Shown: positions 20,278-30,561, counted from the stretch's first letter. The stretch is DNA of 37,296 bases from a bacterium (GCA_029549925.1 JAKPIF010000007.1:1-37296), one strand, 5' to 3'. Notes: generated by a model from the letters alone, not told the origin. Numbers and translations: made by a program.

Positions 20278-20832
20278 ATGGAGAAATACGAAGTAGTGGG
20301 CGACAAGAAGAAACATCTTGATATAGCCAAGGTTGTAGCAGTAATCGAAGCGGCTATAATAGTGGCTCTAATTGTTGCACTAGTTGCCTGCGGCAAAAAT
20401 AAATCTTCTAACGGCAGCCAATCAGCTAGTAAATCGACAGATAAGATGCCAAAGTCCACTTCCTCGGCACAAGTATATGGTGTTTGCGCTGAGGATATCT
20501 CTAAATTTAATAGCATCTATACCAATGGCGTGATTGGAACGGGCGACTTTAAGAATCGAATGAAGAATGTTGCATCGGACGCAATGGGGCGAGATGGCGC
20601 ATCCGATGACCCGACGTGTTTATTTATTGATTTTAAGTACCAGATAACGGCGTTTAATGTCGACGGGGCGCAAAAGGATTATGATAAATTAAAGTCGCTA
20701 GCCACTAGGGGGCAGTATCCTAGCAACGATCTAATTACGATTAGCTCAATGAAAAATATGCAAACGGATATTGATTCGATTAACCGAAGTCTAAAAACAG
20801 ACGATGATGCCTCACAGCAGGGTATCGGCTAG
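20278..20832 (+). CDS. Hypothetical single-TM, probably extracytoplasmic protein
   Basis: TM segment VVAVIEAAIIVALIVALVAC followed by Ser/Lys linker; no family recognised. Confidence 0.7.
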   Translation: MEKYEVVGDKKKHLDIAKVVAVIEAAIIVALIVALVACGKNKSSNGSQSASKSTDKMPKSTSSAQVYGVCAEDISKFNSIYTNGVIGTGDFKNRMKNVASDAMGRDGASDDPTCLFIDFKYQITAFNVDGAQKDYDKLKSLATRGQYPSNDLITISSMKNMQTDIDSINRSLKTDDDASQQGIG

Positions 20833-20851
20833 AGCTAAGGGAACGTAATGC

Positions 20852-23704
20852 ATGTTATGGCGGTCTAAGTCCAAAATAGTTGGTGGCATAATATTAGTGC
20901 TACTATTTGGGATCATGCTGGGCAATGATTGCTTAGCGGCTCACAGTACACCTCAGAACGCTTTTGAGCAGTATGTAGCGAGTGGTGATCCAAATGCTGG
21001 GGGCGATCTGAGCGATTATGGCAGTGACTGGAGTGATCAAGGTAACACTTGTAATCGTTGGGATAATGTCTCCGCTAACCGTGGCAAGCTGTGGATTACC
21101 GGTGACGCCAACAATGTTTATGGTGAGTGGTGGGGTGATTCTAATAAGATTGACGTCAAATGGGGTCAAACTGAAGCGACCGTCTATCTGGCTGGATCGA
21201 TACGAAATTGCTTTGGCGTAAACTTTGTCTCGGCGGGAAACGGCAAAGCAACCTTTGTTGAAGAGAAGGTATGAAAGAGACGTTATCTCAAATCAATTTC
21301 GAGCGATACAATCGATCGTGGCTGGGGAAATACAGCCTATCAACGTTTCACGGATCCGCCCCGGGCTTACTCAGCCGTTCTCGATACTAGCGCCGATATT
21401 TTACCTATGCGTGCTGGCGCTGAAGTGAAAATCACGATTTACATCAGGCGTTGCTATCAAGCGTCGACTCTCACTGACAGTTGTGGTGCGGCAGGTGTTC
21501 CATTGACGCTTCATCGTCTGGGTCCTCAGTATGAGACCAGAGGTGCATCGTATCTTGACAAAACTTATCACGATTATTGTTCAACTAGCGTATCTGGCTG
21601 TAGTAAGAGCGACGTCATCTTTCGCCCAGGCGAGACAGCGTATTGGAATCATAATATTTGGAATGCGGGCCCAGATTCGATCGATAGTATTGCTTGGGCC
21701 GTTGACCGGGACGATTACTATATCGGAAGCGTCGATGCCTTTAAGTCGACGGATAATCCTGGTCGTACTGATGTGTCTAATGTGCCAGCCAACTCCTTTG
21801 TCAGCGGGGCTAACGACTATAGGGATAGTTTTAATATAACGCAGGATGCGGTTGGCCAAAAGCTCTGTCAGCAAATTCATTGGAATCCTAGCACAAATGG
21901 CGTAGCTTGGACGTCATATTCGAATCAGGTATGCGCCCTTGTGCCATATCATTACTGGTCAGATTGGCAAACGACGCTCTCGCGTAGCACAATCAAGCCA
22001 GGACAGGAATATACGGCGAAGTACAGTGGCACCAATAACGGCCCAACTAAAACTATGCCGGGATTGACGTATGCACGCAGTCTCTATTTTCAGTCCAGCG
22101 ATGGCTGCAAAAGTGATATTCTAAGCAGTAGTTCGGGTGAGCTGGCGTCAATTATGCCACATAATGCTATCATTCCACAGAAACAGCAATCGTCCGGCCA
22201 AAAAACGGTTCTGTCGCGGTATGGTTTGTGCCGCTCTGTTGATGCCGGCGATAAGATCTGCAGTACGATTAGTGCCAACCAGTGGCGTTATGCTTATAAC
22301 TATGGGCTTAGTGGCGGTTATAATGCTGGCAAAACAGCCGTGGTTAGTACTGATTGCTCAAGTGTGCCGTACCACTACCCGGGATGTCCTAGTGGCTCAA
22401 GCTGCTCGGCGACATGGAACAGTAGTTGGTCCGAGGGTGGTTGCGCTGCTAGTGGTACATGTAGTGGCAATATAGTCAAATCTGGTGTTGGAGTCCAGCC
22501 GTCAACGAGTGCGAGCGTTACGGATACGTTGTATGATAGTCCGATTAATTTCACTTATAGCATGAGCAACAGTGGGCCAACAAAGTCGATGAACGTAGGT
22601 TGGACTAAGCATGTCTTTCTGGTCTCGCGTGAAACGAAATACAATGCCGATGATAAGACGCGTCTTTATGGTAGTGGTAGCGACGTCGGTGTAAGCACGC
22701 GCACTGGCCTTAACTCTAACCAATATCGCGAGTTGTCAGCACGTAGTGGTGATCACGTAGTGTCAGCCCACGGGACCAATAGTCTTAGTGAGTGGAGTAG
22801 CCTTGTGCCAGCAGATAATTGGTCTAATGTCCAAGTGGGTGACCAGGTATGTTCATATCTGGCGCTGGATAATAAGTGGGCGGTTTTCGATGGGCGGACT
22901 GTCAATAGCACTATAGCATCCAACGTTAAGTGTGTTCGCATCGGTAAGAATCCACAGATGCAGATTAACGGCAGTGACAGTTATGCAAAAAATGGCTTTA
23001 TTGGCAGCTCCACAACAAATAGTGGGCGCGGCTCATGGGTCCAGTATGCTCAACTAACTAATTCTGGCGAGACGAAAAACTTCGGTTCTGCAGGCTACAC
23101 CTGGAGTAAAGGCAATAATAGCCGACGGATGATTTTTGCTAACGTTCGCTTTGCTACCGATTATTCTGGCGCCGCGAGCAGTGTCCAAAGTGGCGGTCTT
23201 ACCGCTAATAATAGCATTAGCATAATAGTTAATAAACTAAAAATTAAGAGCAATGGTAATTCTCAAATTGAGTATTCATCGGGTTCGTTGACGATTAATA
23301 GTAACATTGACGATGGTAAGATTAGGGTAGCCGAGGGTAATATCTATATTCGGCCGAGCGTAACGCACATTCGTGGTGTTTTAGTGGCGGGCGGTAGTAT
23401 TGAGACCTGCTATGATAGTGGCAAACATGGTGTAAACGGGAATTTAGGTATTGGTCCAAACGGAGTTTGCAATAACCAATTAGTGGTTGATGGAGCGATT
23501 TTGTCTGGCGATTCGCCAATATTTCATCGCACCTACGGCGGAGGCAATCGAAATTTGGCATCCTATGGTAGCGATTATTATATGGCAACAGCAGAGAAGA
23601 TCAACTATACGCCCAATTTATGGCTATCGGGCAATAAGTACTCTGAGGGCATTCGAAATAGCTATCTGACGAGCAGCATCATTTCTTTGCCAACCCGTTA
23701 TTAG
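20852..23704 (+). pseudogene. Large secreted repeat-domain surface protein interrupted by one in-frame TGA (21272-21274)
   Basis: ORFs 20852-21274 and 21407-23704 share a frame. The 21275-21406 interval is also open in that frame (KRRYLKSISSDTIDRGWGNTAYQRFTDPPRAYSAVLDTSADILP). N-terminal signal peptide KIVGGIILVLLFGIMLGNDCLAA. Confidence 0.7.
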
Positions 23705-23739
23705 ATGGTATAATAAAACCGAAAGGATTTATTTGATAT

Positions 23740-24771
23740 ATGAACACTTTATTAACAGTAGTGGCTGTTTTAGCTGTGGCCACGTTTATTGAGACAACTT
23801 ATTTAACAGTTATGAAGTTTCGCCAGCGCACGCTAAAGGTGGCGCGCGGCTCGATCCTGCTCGATACGTGTAGTATTATGGACGGCCGCATTGTTGATGT
23901 GGCGAAAACTGGTATTATTACGGCTGAACTAATCATTCCTCGTTCGGTCATTCATGAAATGCAGCTACTGGCAGATAAAGCCGATCATGACAAGCGGGCA
24001 CGGGCACGCAAGGGTCTGGATAATGTGCGTGAGTTGCAAAAGCTGGACAGCGTCAGTGTGACAATTGTGAATGACGGTCTAGCCGAGGAAGGTGGTGTGG
24101 ACGAACGCCTCTTAAACCTAGCACGTAAATATGATGCTTCAATTTGTACTACCGACTATAATCTAAATAAGGTTGCTAAGGTGATTGGTGTCACGGTGAT
24201 TAACGTTAACGAGTTATCGCAGATGCTGCGAGCGAAGCTTATCCCGGGCGAGCATGTCGAAATTAAGATTACAGCGGTAGGCAACAACCGCGAACAGGGT
24301 GTTGGCTATCTCGAGGACGGTACTATGGTAGTGGTTGAGGATGCCAAGAATCTAATCGGTCAGACGGTTAAGGTAGAGGTGACCCGCTCGCTCCAAACCG
24401 AGGCAGGTCGCATGATGTTTGCCAAGATGGTTAAGAGTAATAGTAGTAATGGCGGAGGCAATTACCACGGCAATAGTAGCCGTAGTAATTCTGGCGGTAG
24501 CTCTAATAGCAAGAGCAAACGGGTGACTAGCCACATAAAGGCGGCTCCAGCTTTTCACTCTGACCAGCTAAAGCAGCTAAATAATAAGTCAGACAAAGAA
24601 ACCAAAGAAACTAAGGTGAAATCGGCCAGCCAAAAGCCAGCCGATAAAGAACCTGTCAAGCTAGCCGCTAAGACTCACACGGCTACGCGCCGACGGTCAG
24701 TCGGCGTCGTCAGCCGAAGAGGCGATGGTGCGACTTGCCAACGAGTGAGTGCGCTGATTAACGATAATTGA
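23740..24771 (+). CDS. PIN domain (PilT N-terminus-like) plus TRAM domain protein, YacL-like
   Basis: ILLDTCSIMDGRIVDVAKTG...IIPRSVIHEMQLLADKAD...CTTDYNLNKVAKVIGVTVINVNEL; TRAM-like EHVEIKITAVGNNREQGVGYLEDGTMVVVEDAKNLIGQTVKVEVTRSLQTEAGRMMFAK. Confidence 0.9.
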   Translation: MNTLLTVVAVLAVATFIETTYLTVMKFRQRTLKVARGSILLDTCSIMDGRIVDVAKTGIITAELIIPRSVIHEMQLLADKADHDKRARARKGLDNVRELQKLDSVSVTIVNDGLAEEGGVDERLLNLARKYDASICTTDYNLNKVAKVIGVTVINVNELSQMLRAKLIPGEHVEIKITAVGNNREQGVGYLEDGTMVVVEDAKNLIGQTVKVEVTRSLQTEAGRMMFAKMVKSNSSNGGGNYHGNSSRSNSGGSSNSKSKRVTSHIKAAPAFHSDQLKQLNNKSDKETKETKVKSASQKPADKEPVKLAAKTHTATRRRSVGVVSRRGDGATCQRVSALINDN

Positions 24772-25860
24772 CCAGAGCATTATACCAAAGCTGATAAAGA
24801 GCTCTAGATACTCTGTTGGTACACCGACATTGAGTTTCCACGTACGATTAAAGAAGGCTGATCCAATAGTTACCGCAATAAAGGCGGCTAATAACAATAG
24901 ACTCTTGCTCAGATTTTTATCGCTATGCGATTTAACTGCTAAATAGACTTCGGCACAGAGAATAATTAGCGTACCAACAACGATGAACAGATTTGACCCC
25001 CAATAGATACCATTGTCGGTACCGATCGGGTCGAATAGACCGAATGCTACGGCGAAGAGTGTCGTAAAGGCGATGGGCGGCAAGAACTCATTAACGAATT
25101 TGAGATGCTTTGTTTTATTAAATAACTTCTTGAGGTTACTTCTAAAGAATGGCAAAGCTACGAGCAGAAGCCAGCCGCCAAAATAGAGCGTATTTTGAAA
25201 GGCCTGCGTATCTAAATTATGCAGATTAGTTTCACCTTGAGTGTTCAACTTGGCGTAGTCCGCTGGCGTGTCCCAGTGAAAGATGCGCTGCCCCCAGCTG
25301 AGCTCTTCACCCGCCATAACAAATAGCACTAGTGCCAGTAGGTAGGATAAGACACCTGCTAGATAGTTTTTCTCTTTAAAATAGTATTTGGCGGTTTTAG
25401 CAAAGAAAACGAGACCAACGATTTGGAATGCTGACTTGATGAATATTCCCGTGCGATAAAAAGGCTGCGACTCTTTACGAATTAGGTTAACGGCAAATTC
25501 TGGCAGGAAAATTTGTAACACAATAAAGATGATGGCTAGCGCAGGTAAAATAATCTGTAGGCGCCTAAGCAACTTTTGTACCTTGGGTAGCTTTTTTGTC
25601 TCGGCCTCGGCTTGGTGCAAATTACTCTTCCATCCGTCCTTAGTGGCGAGCAGTAGGAATACCATAGCAAGTGCCATGATAGCCACACGATAGATGTTGA
25701 ACGGATTGCCAAAGAACGGCTCCGAGATAGCTGGTTCGGCTGAAAATAGTACTAGTGAAGCGATAATTAGCCCAACCGACAAGACTACGTAAGCCGCCTG
25801 ATTGTACGGTATGACCTTGGCTGTGGCGATCGCTCCCCTGTTTTTTGCTAGCTTCTTCAT
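24697..25860 (-). CDS. Conserved polytopic membrane protein of unknown function
   Basis: Many predicted TM segments; motif GEELSWGQRIFHWDTPADYAKLNTQGETNLHNLDTQ; SD AGGAGG before ATG. Confidence 0.85.
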   Translation of the reverse strand: MKKLAKNRGAIATAKVIPYNQAAYVVLSVGLIIASLVLFSAEPAISEPFFGNPFNIYRVAIMALAMVFLLLATKDGWKSNLHQAEAETKKLPKVQKLLRRLQIILPALAIIFIVLQIFLPEFAVNLIRKESQPFYRTGIFIKSAFQIVGLVFFAKTAKYYFKEKNYLAGVLSYLLALVLFVMAGEELSWGQRIFHWDTPADYAKLNTQGETNLHNLDTQAFQNTLYFGGWLLLVALPFFRSNLKKLFNKTKHLKFVNEFLPPIAFTTLFAVAFGLFDPIGTDNGIYWGSNLFIVVGTLIILCAEVYLAVKSHSDKNLSKSLLLLAAFIAVTIGSAFFNRTWKLNVGVPTEYLELFISFGIMLWSIIVNQRTHSLASRTIASSADDAD

Positions 25861-25880
25861 GTTATTCCTCCTTATTCTAT

Positions 25881-28619
25881 CTATTCGCCCGAAGCGGTAA
25901 AGCTGATTGTTTTTGACATGTCTGTCGTGTAGTAGCCTTCATCGGTAACGACAGCATGTACAGATATGTCGCCTTTGAGATCGGCGAGGACAATGTCCCA
26001 TGACCCCGTGTCGCCTTGTTTGGCGTCGTAGGTCTTGCCGTTGACGTCAATGGCTACACCTGTGATGTTGTGTGTTCCGTTTTTAGCTAGGACCGATATT
26101 GTCCACTTATTGCCTGTTGCCTCGGGGCTGGCGGTAATGTCTGAAATGAACGGCTTAGAATCATCGCAGTTATGGTAATTGTCATACTCCGTTAAGCTAT
26201 AACCAGTCGGTGGTGTCTCGGTCGTCTTCTTTGTTATTTGGTCGGTCGACACGGTTACATCTAGTGTTTCTTGGGCGCCGCTAGGTGTGCATTCAGTGGC
26301 GCGCTTCTTGGTAACCTTATCAAAGACTACCTTTCGGACAGAGGTCGACTTCTGCTTCTTGTTGTACCAGGACGGAAAGATATCATGATTGCCACTAACA
26401 GTTAGCGTCTGAATACCATCCGGCTTGGTGAACCAGTCGCCCTGTTTCCATGTGCCGTCGACCTTAAAAACGTTGTTATAGACGTCGGAGGTGATATCAG
26501 AGACTAGCACGCCGAGGCTAGCGCCATCGCCGCCTTTGAGTGCTTTTGGTGTGTGGTTGCCTGCCCAAACAGACAAAGTAGCCTTAGGGGTATAGCTCAT
26601 CATCCAGAGGTCTTTTGGATGGTTGCCGAGATTAGACGTTCCCGTTTTAGTAGCGGTTTTGACGCCACGGACATTAAAGCCGATTGCATTACGGCCAAAG
26701 GTTGAAGCGCGAGCATTGTTATCGCTCAGGATATCGTCAATGATATAGGCGGTCTGAGCATCCATTACCTGCTTGCTGTCGGTGCCATCCTTCCACTCGT
26801 AGAGCTTTTCTTTCTGTGAATTTGTTACCTCGATAACGGTCTCATATGGTTTGTAGACACCGCCACGAGCAATCGTGGCAAAGGCGTTGACGTGTTCGAC
26901 CTGCTCTAGTCCGCAGCCGCCAATTGCCGAGGCGAGGCCAGCGCCTTTATCGGCGCCGTCTGTACAATAACTAGCATCACCGGCTTCGTGGATAAACTTT
27001 TGCGTTTCTTCGACGCCGTTTAGCGCCATCGCCTTAATGGCTGGGACGTTACGCGAACCGCCGAGGCTGCGACGAATAGTAATGTTGCCTAAGAACTTGC
27101 GATCGGCGTTTTGCACCGATGTGCCATCGGAGGTCTTATAAACGCTTTGCGGGATTGGCGTATCGGGGATAATTGAGCCAGCGCCATAGGTGCCGTTTTT
27201 ATTGTCCTGGTTATTAATTAGAGCGGCATAGACTAGTGGCTTAATCGACGAGCCTGGCTGGATGAATGAAGTAGCCGAGTTGACGGCGCCATAGCCAGGA
27301 TAATCATAGCTACGACTTCCCATCACGCCGAGAATTTGACCAGTTTGATTGTCGATCATCGTGAAGGATGCATTATCGAAGCCATAACGAACCGGCATAT
27401 AGGCATATTTACCGTTGAACAGTTTATCCATTTCGCTCTCGAGCGAATTCTGTACTCGTAGATCGAGCGTAGTTTTAATTGTCAGACCGCCTTGCCCCAT
27501 AACTTTAGCGCCGAGCTTATCGGTTAGCTCATCCTTGACCATCTGGATGAAGTGCGGCGCTTTAGCGCCAGCGAGCTGGGTATCGGCTGACTTTAATTTA
27601 TCGAGCGTCGAAACTTGCTTGGCGGCGTCAGCCTCTTGTTTGGTTATATAACCTTGCTGCTGCATGTAATTAATCACGGTCTTTTGTCGAGCGAGAAGCT
27701 GCTCGTGGCCGTCAGTATTATATGGGTTATAAAGAGTTGGCGATTGCGGAATCGAAGCGAGTAAGGCGGCTTCGTCGATTGTCAAATCTTTGGCAGATTT
27801 ACCAAAGTAAGTTTGACTGGCTGATTCGACACCATTGCGCCGGCCACCATAGGGCGACTCGTTTAGATACATAGTTAGGATTTGATCCTTGCTGTAGATT
27901 CGTTCCGTTTCGGTCGCGAGAATGGCTTCCTTAATCTTGCGCGGGATACCCGAGATGCCTCGATCGCCTGCCTCATCGGCAAAGAAGACTTGCTTAACTA
28001 GCTGCTGGGTTAATGTTGAGCCGCCCTGAGTGCCGCCATGCCCAAAGACGTTGTTAATCACTGCACGGGCTGTGCCGGTGAGCGATACTCCGCCATGCCG
28101 ATAGAAGTTTTTGTCCTCGATGGCAACGGTGGCGTCTTTCATATATTTGCTAATATTTTCGGAATCGACGACGAGGCGGTATTCGCCGGTGCCGGTATCT
28201 TCCCATAGGAGCTGCCCGTTACGATCGTAGTATCTGGTGACGGTTGTCTGCACTCGTTTAGCGAGTTCGCTTGGCTGTAGGCTCTTGAGCTCGCTTCTAA
28301 AATAGAGGAAGGCTAGACCGCCGATAGCTACGCAAATAAGCAAAAAGATACCGAGGATTTTGCCTAGCATCTTGAGTCCGTCCATGCTGAACCAGAATTT
28401 AAAGACGTGCTTTGGATTGAGCCGCGCAAAGAAACGCTTGACTGGATTCTTTGGTAGAGTCGCCAAATATTCGGCATGCTCGCGTGCCTTGCGCTCTTTC
28501 TTTAGCGCCCGTTTACTTTTGCCGCGGTTTGCCGTCAGGCTGGAATAAGTAGCGTATTTGCGCCCACTCGTCTCGCGGTATTCATCATCCTTACTCGCTG
28601 ATTTGCTCTTTTTAGCCAT
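25881..28619 (-). CDS. Class A penicillin-binding protein (PBP1A-type) with C-terminal Ig-like domain
   Basis: Transglycosylase (AIEDKNFYRHGGVS, GGSTLTQQLVKQVFF, LNESPYGGRRNGVESASQTYFGK) and transpeptidase (QPGSSIKPLVYAA, KTATKTGTSN); start MAKKSKSASK preceded by GAGGGG. Confidence 0.95.
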   Translation of the reverse strand: MAKKSKSASKDDEYRETSGRKYATYSSLTANRGKSKRALKKERKAREHAEYLATLPKNPVKRFFARLNPKHVFKFWFSMDGLKMLGKILGIFLLICVAIGGLAFLYFRSELKSLQPSELAKRVQTTVTRYYDRNGQLLWEDTGTGEYRLVVDSENISKYMKDATVAIEDKNFYRHGGVSLTGTARAVINNVFGHGGTQGGSTLTQQLVKQVFFADEAGDRGISGIPRKIKEAILATETERIYSKDQILTMYLNESPYGGRRNGVESASQTYFGKSAKDLTIDEAALLASIPQSPTLYNPYNTDGHEQLLARQKTVINYMQQQGYITKQEADAAKQVSTLDKLKSADTQLAGAKAPHFIQMVKDELTDKLGAKVMGQGGLTIKTTLDLRVQNSLESEMDKLFNGKYAYMPVRYGFDNASFTMIDNQTGQILGVMGSRSYDYPGYGAVNSATSFIQPGSSIKPLVYAALINNQDNKNGTYGAGSIIPDTPIPQSVYKTSDGTSVQNADRKFLGNITIRRSLGGSRNVPAIKAMALNGVEETQKFIHEAGDASYCTDGADKGAGLASAIGGCGLEQVEHVNAFATIARGGVYKPYETVIEVTNSQKEKLYEWKDGTDSKQVMDAQTAYIIDDILSDNNARASTFGRNAIGFNVRGVKTATKTGTSNLGNHPKDLWMMSYTPKATLSVWAGNHTPKALKGGDGASLGVLVSDITSDVYNNVFKVDGTWKQGDWFTKPDGIQTLTVSGNHDIFPSWYNKKQKSTSVRKVVFDKVTKKRATECTPSGAQETLDVTVSTDQITKKTTETPPTGYSLTEYDNYHNCDDSKPFISDITASPEATGNKWTISVLAKNGTHNITGVAIDVNGKTYDAKQGDTGSWDIVLADLKGDISVHAVVTDEGYYTTDMSKTISFTASGE

Positions 28620-28683
28620 TGCCCCTCGCATTATTTAATCGTTATCATTTTACCATACTTTCAAATTGAAGTGGTAATGTATT

Positions 28684-28752
28684 TTGTTTCGCCACCCAGC
28701 CACTACCTACCATGCTTCAGGGAGGGGCGTAGTCAATCGAGTGGGTTTTACC
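28684..28752. repeat. Imperfect long inverted repeat (C), possibly a diverged relative of the dispersed hairpin repeat
   Basis: GCCACCCAGCCACTACC...AGGGAGGGGCGTAGTCAATCGAGTGGGTTTTACC; arms pair CCACCCAGCCACTAC with GTAGTCAATCGAGTGG imperfectly; shares AGGGAGGG..ATCGxGTGxGTTTT with the 36 kb copy. Confidence 0.4.
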
Positions 28753-28760
28753 TCCGCTTA

Positions 28761-28769
28761 TGTTATATT
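28761..28769 (+). promoter_or_regulatory. Extended -10 (TGTTATATT) of tyrS
   Basis: 6 nt before ATG 28776. Confidence 0.5.
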
Positions 28770-28775
28770 AATAAT

Positions 28776-29999
28776 ATGACATTTAGCGAAGAGTTACAGT
28801 GGCGGGGACTAGTTGGTCAGACGACCATTGAGGATTTAACGGAGTTAGACAAACCGGGCAAGATTTTTTACATTGGTGCCGATCCTAGCGCCAATAGTAT
28901 GACTATCGGTAATCTAGCGGCAATGGTGACTTGTGCTCGTTTTATTAAGGCGGGGCACAAAGGTATCATCCTCGTTGGTGGTGCGACCTGTATGGCGGGC
29001 GGCGATCCGGACGGCAAGGATGAGACGCGTGCTAAGATTGATTTGGATGTCATTAATTCTCGCGTAGAGAGGTTTAAGGCACAATATCACCAGCTCTTCC
29101 GCGGCATGGATATTAACGTAGTCAACAACTACGATTGGTTTAAGGATATTAATTACATCGAGTTTCTGCGCAATATCGGCTGGCATTTTTCGATGACACA
29201 GCTACTGGACCGCGACTTTGTTAAGAAGCGCATTGGTGTGGGCGGCAAGGGCATTAACTACGCTGAGTTTAGCTATTCGCTCATTCAGGGCTACGACTTT
29301 TTGCACTTATATCGCCGTTATGGTGCAACGATTCAAATTTGCGGGGTGGATCAATTTGGCAATTCGACTAGTGGCATGCGCCTGATTGACAAGCTCGATG
29401 GCGGACACGCGGACGTATTTGGTATTCCGCTTGTCATCAATAAGGCGACTGGCAAGAAGTTTGGCAAGAGCGAAGCTGGTGCCGTATGGCTCGACCCAAC
29501 CATGACTTCGCCGTATCAGTTCTACCAGTTCTGGCTTAACTGTGATGACGCGGGTGTGATTGACTATCTAAAGGTGTATACGTTCTTATCGCCGGAAGAG
29601 ATTATGGATATTGAGAAGCAGCAGGGGGAAAATCCCGGCGCGCGTATCGCCCAAAAGCGTCTAGCGGAAGAAGTCACTCGCTATGTTCATGGCGATAAAG
29701 CGCTAGAGAGTGTGCAACATGTTACCGGGGTGCTATTTGGTGATGGCGAAGCAGACAAGCTCAATGGTGACGAACTAACGGCGCTGGCGCGCGAGATCCC
29801 GAAAGTAGATTTGACGGATGGTCTCACAATTATTGGTGCACTAACCGCGAGTGGTCTAGCTAAGAGCAATGGCGAAGCTAGGCGACTGGTTAGAGAAGGT
29901 GCTGTCAAAGTGAATGGAGCTAAAACTAACGAAGATGGGCCATTGACAGGTGTAAGTCTGATTAAGAAAGGCAAGAATAGTTTTGCGCTCGTTTGCTGA
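28776..29999 (+). CDS. tyrS: Tyrosyl-tRNA synthetase
   Basis: FYIGADPSANSMTIGNLAAM (HIGH-like), QICGVDQFGN, KKFGKSEAGAVWLD (KMSKS-like), C-terminal S4 domain. ORF-track start 28671 lies in the intergenic repeat and is rejected. Confidence 0.96.
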   Translation: MTFSEELQWRGLVGQTTIEDLTELDKPGKIFYIGADPSANSMTIGNLAAMVTCARFIKAGHKGIILVGGATCMAGGDPDGKDETRAKIDLDVINSRVERFKAQYHQLFRGMDINVVNNYDWFKDINYIEFLRNIGWHFSMTQLLDRDFVKKRIGVGGKGINYAEFSYSLIQGYDFLHLYRRYGATIQICGVDQFGNSTSGMRLIDKLDGGHADVFGIPLVINKATGKKFGKSEAGAVWLDPTMTSPYQFYQFWLNCDDAGVIDYLKVYTFLSPEEIMDIEKQQGENPGARIAQKRLAEEVTRYVHGDKALESVQHVTGVLFGDGEADKLNGDELTALAREIPKVDLTDGLTIIGALTASGLAKSNGEARRLVREGAVKVNGAKTNEDGPLTGVSLIKKGKNSFALVC

Positions 30000-30561
30000 A
30001 AAGTTTCTAATTACAGTGTGCCACGCCCTGATGGGGCTAGCGATGGTGCTAATCATCTTTAATATTCTAGTGCTCGTCACTGGCCAAGCAGCGAGTCTCA
30101 ATAATTTACTCTCGAGCGATAGCTTAAAGCATATCTTTATAAGTGAGCCGGGGGCTTATAGTGATACTTCGCCCGAGGTACTTCGCGGTGTGCTAGTTAA
30201 GTTTTACTTGCCCGCAATTGTTACTGGTGCGATTTGCGGAACGGTGCTCGTAGCACTTTTAATATATGCAATAATCACAGGCTTGGATACGCTGGGTCGA
30301 TTCACGATTAACCTTGTTGCCAGGCGCTTTGGCGAGCGGGACGTGCGTTATCGCCCGCTAATAATTTTTAGCGTGTGGACAGTAGCGATTGTCGCTATAT
30401 GGGCGGTACTCAACATTGATAGCACGCTAAATTATTTATTGGCTGGTGTCGCTCTAATGGTCGTCGATCTTCTACTTGGCTGCGCGACGCAGGACTATGT
30501 AGTGGATGAAGCCAAGAACGAAATCAAAAAAGCGCACAAAATCACTAAGGAATCTGCGTGA
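29983..30561 (+). CDS. Hypothetical four-TM membrane protein
   Basis: 192 aa, four hydrophobic segments; overlaps tyrS end and recG start (GTGA). Confidence 0.75.
   Translation: MRSFAEKFLITVCHALMGLAMVLIIFNILVLVTGQAASLNNLLSSDSLKHIFISEPGAYSDTSPEVLRGVLVKFYLPAIVTGAICGTVLVALLIYAIITGLDTLGRFTINLVARRFGERDVRYRPLIIFSVWTVAIVAIWAVLNIDSTLNYLLAGVALMVVDLLLGCATQDYVVDEAKNEIKKAHKITKESA

Noticed and set aside
21272-21274. TGA reassigned to Gly (SR1/Gracilibacteria code) explaining the in-frame TGAs
   Set aside because: TGA terminates tyrS, rsmD, uvrC and the 192-aa gene at sensible C-termini, and core ORFs such as gatB, clpC and recG contain no internal TGA.
28671-28775. N-terminal extension of TyrS in the ORF track (MVMYFVSPPSHYLPCF...)
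   Set aside because: Encoded by the intergenic hairpin element and tyrS promoter; the conserved TyrS N-terminus and -10 box support ATG 28776.
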